From: Trueperaceae bacterium
GTDB taxonomy: Bacteria > Deinococcota > Deinococci > Deinococcales > Trueperaceae
Assembly (NCBI GenBank): GCA_007122815.1
Contig: SKSV01000207.1
Location: forward strand, 1 to 6,469
Reading direction: 5' to 3'
Length of the DNA stretch: 6,469 nt
Shown: positions 4,928-6,469 of the stretch, piece after piece
Layout of the letters: each line of letters opens with the position of its first letter
How positions within the stretch are numbered: position 1 is the stretch's first letter
The notes under the pieces: model-generated
Databases searched by the model: none
What the model saw: the letters and a program-made list of their open reading frames with translations, nothing else
Told to the model about the DNA's origin: nothing
Program-made: the position numbers and the translations under genes

Positions 4928-6469
<1,542 letters not shown>

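Overview
This is a very GC-rich bacterial chromosomal window holding ordinary housekeeping genes. Seven protein genes are supported: six on the minus strand and one on the plus strand. I see no mobile element, CRISPR array, RNA gene or phage gene. Gene content suggests the Deinococcota, perhaps a Truepera-like lineage: an Mfd with a shortened N-terminal half, a SpoIID/LytB-domain protein, a CsoR-family regulator, a catabolic-type aconitase, and one apparently leaderless promoter. No rRNA gene is present, so this placement is only moderately supported.

Layout, left to right. Positions 1-2765 (minus strand) form a tightly coupled operon. It is transcribed as a 69-residue DUF104/AF2212-like small protein, then rsmI (16S rRNA ribose methyltransferase), then mfd (transcription-repair coupling factor, cut by the left edge). 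Both internal junctions are GTGA start/stop overlaps. A 167-bp divergent intergenic region (2766-2932) follows. It contains a perfect TATCCC-CTA-GGGATA palindrome beside near-consensus -10 hexamers on both strands, plus a leader hairpin directly in front of the Shine-Dalgarno of the 69-residue gene. csoR (plus strand, 2933-3241) is read away from this region. It converges on spoIID across 75 bp of short degenerate repeats and GC-rich inverted repeats.

Positions 3317-4853 (minus strand) hold an unrecognised membrane-anchored 139-residue protein followed 7 nt later by the secreted SpoIID/LytB-domain protein, apparently one cell-envelope operon. Its promoter has a TATACT -10 box exactly 7 nt before the ATG, which predicts a leaderless transcript. 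Positions 4928-6469 (minus strand) are the C-terminal 513 residues of an AcnA-type aconitase cut by the right edge. A 50-bp stem-loop separates it from the downstream gene.

Functionally the window joins three independent units: ribosome maturation and transcription-coupled repair, a metal- or sulfur-responsive repressor, and envelope remodelling next to a TCA-cycle enzyme. I found no convincing new multi-gene system. The most interesting items are the orphan antitoxin-like gene heading the rsmI-mfd operon, the non-canonical sensor site of the CsoR homologue with its probable bidirectional operator, and the uncharacterised partner of SpoIID.
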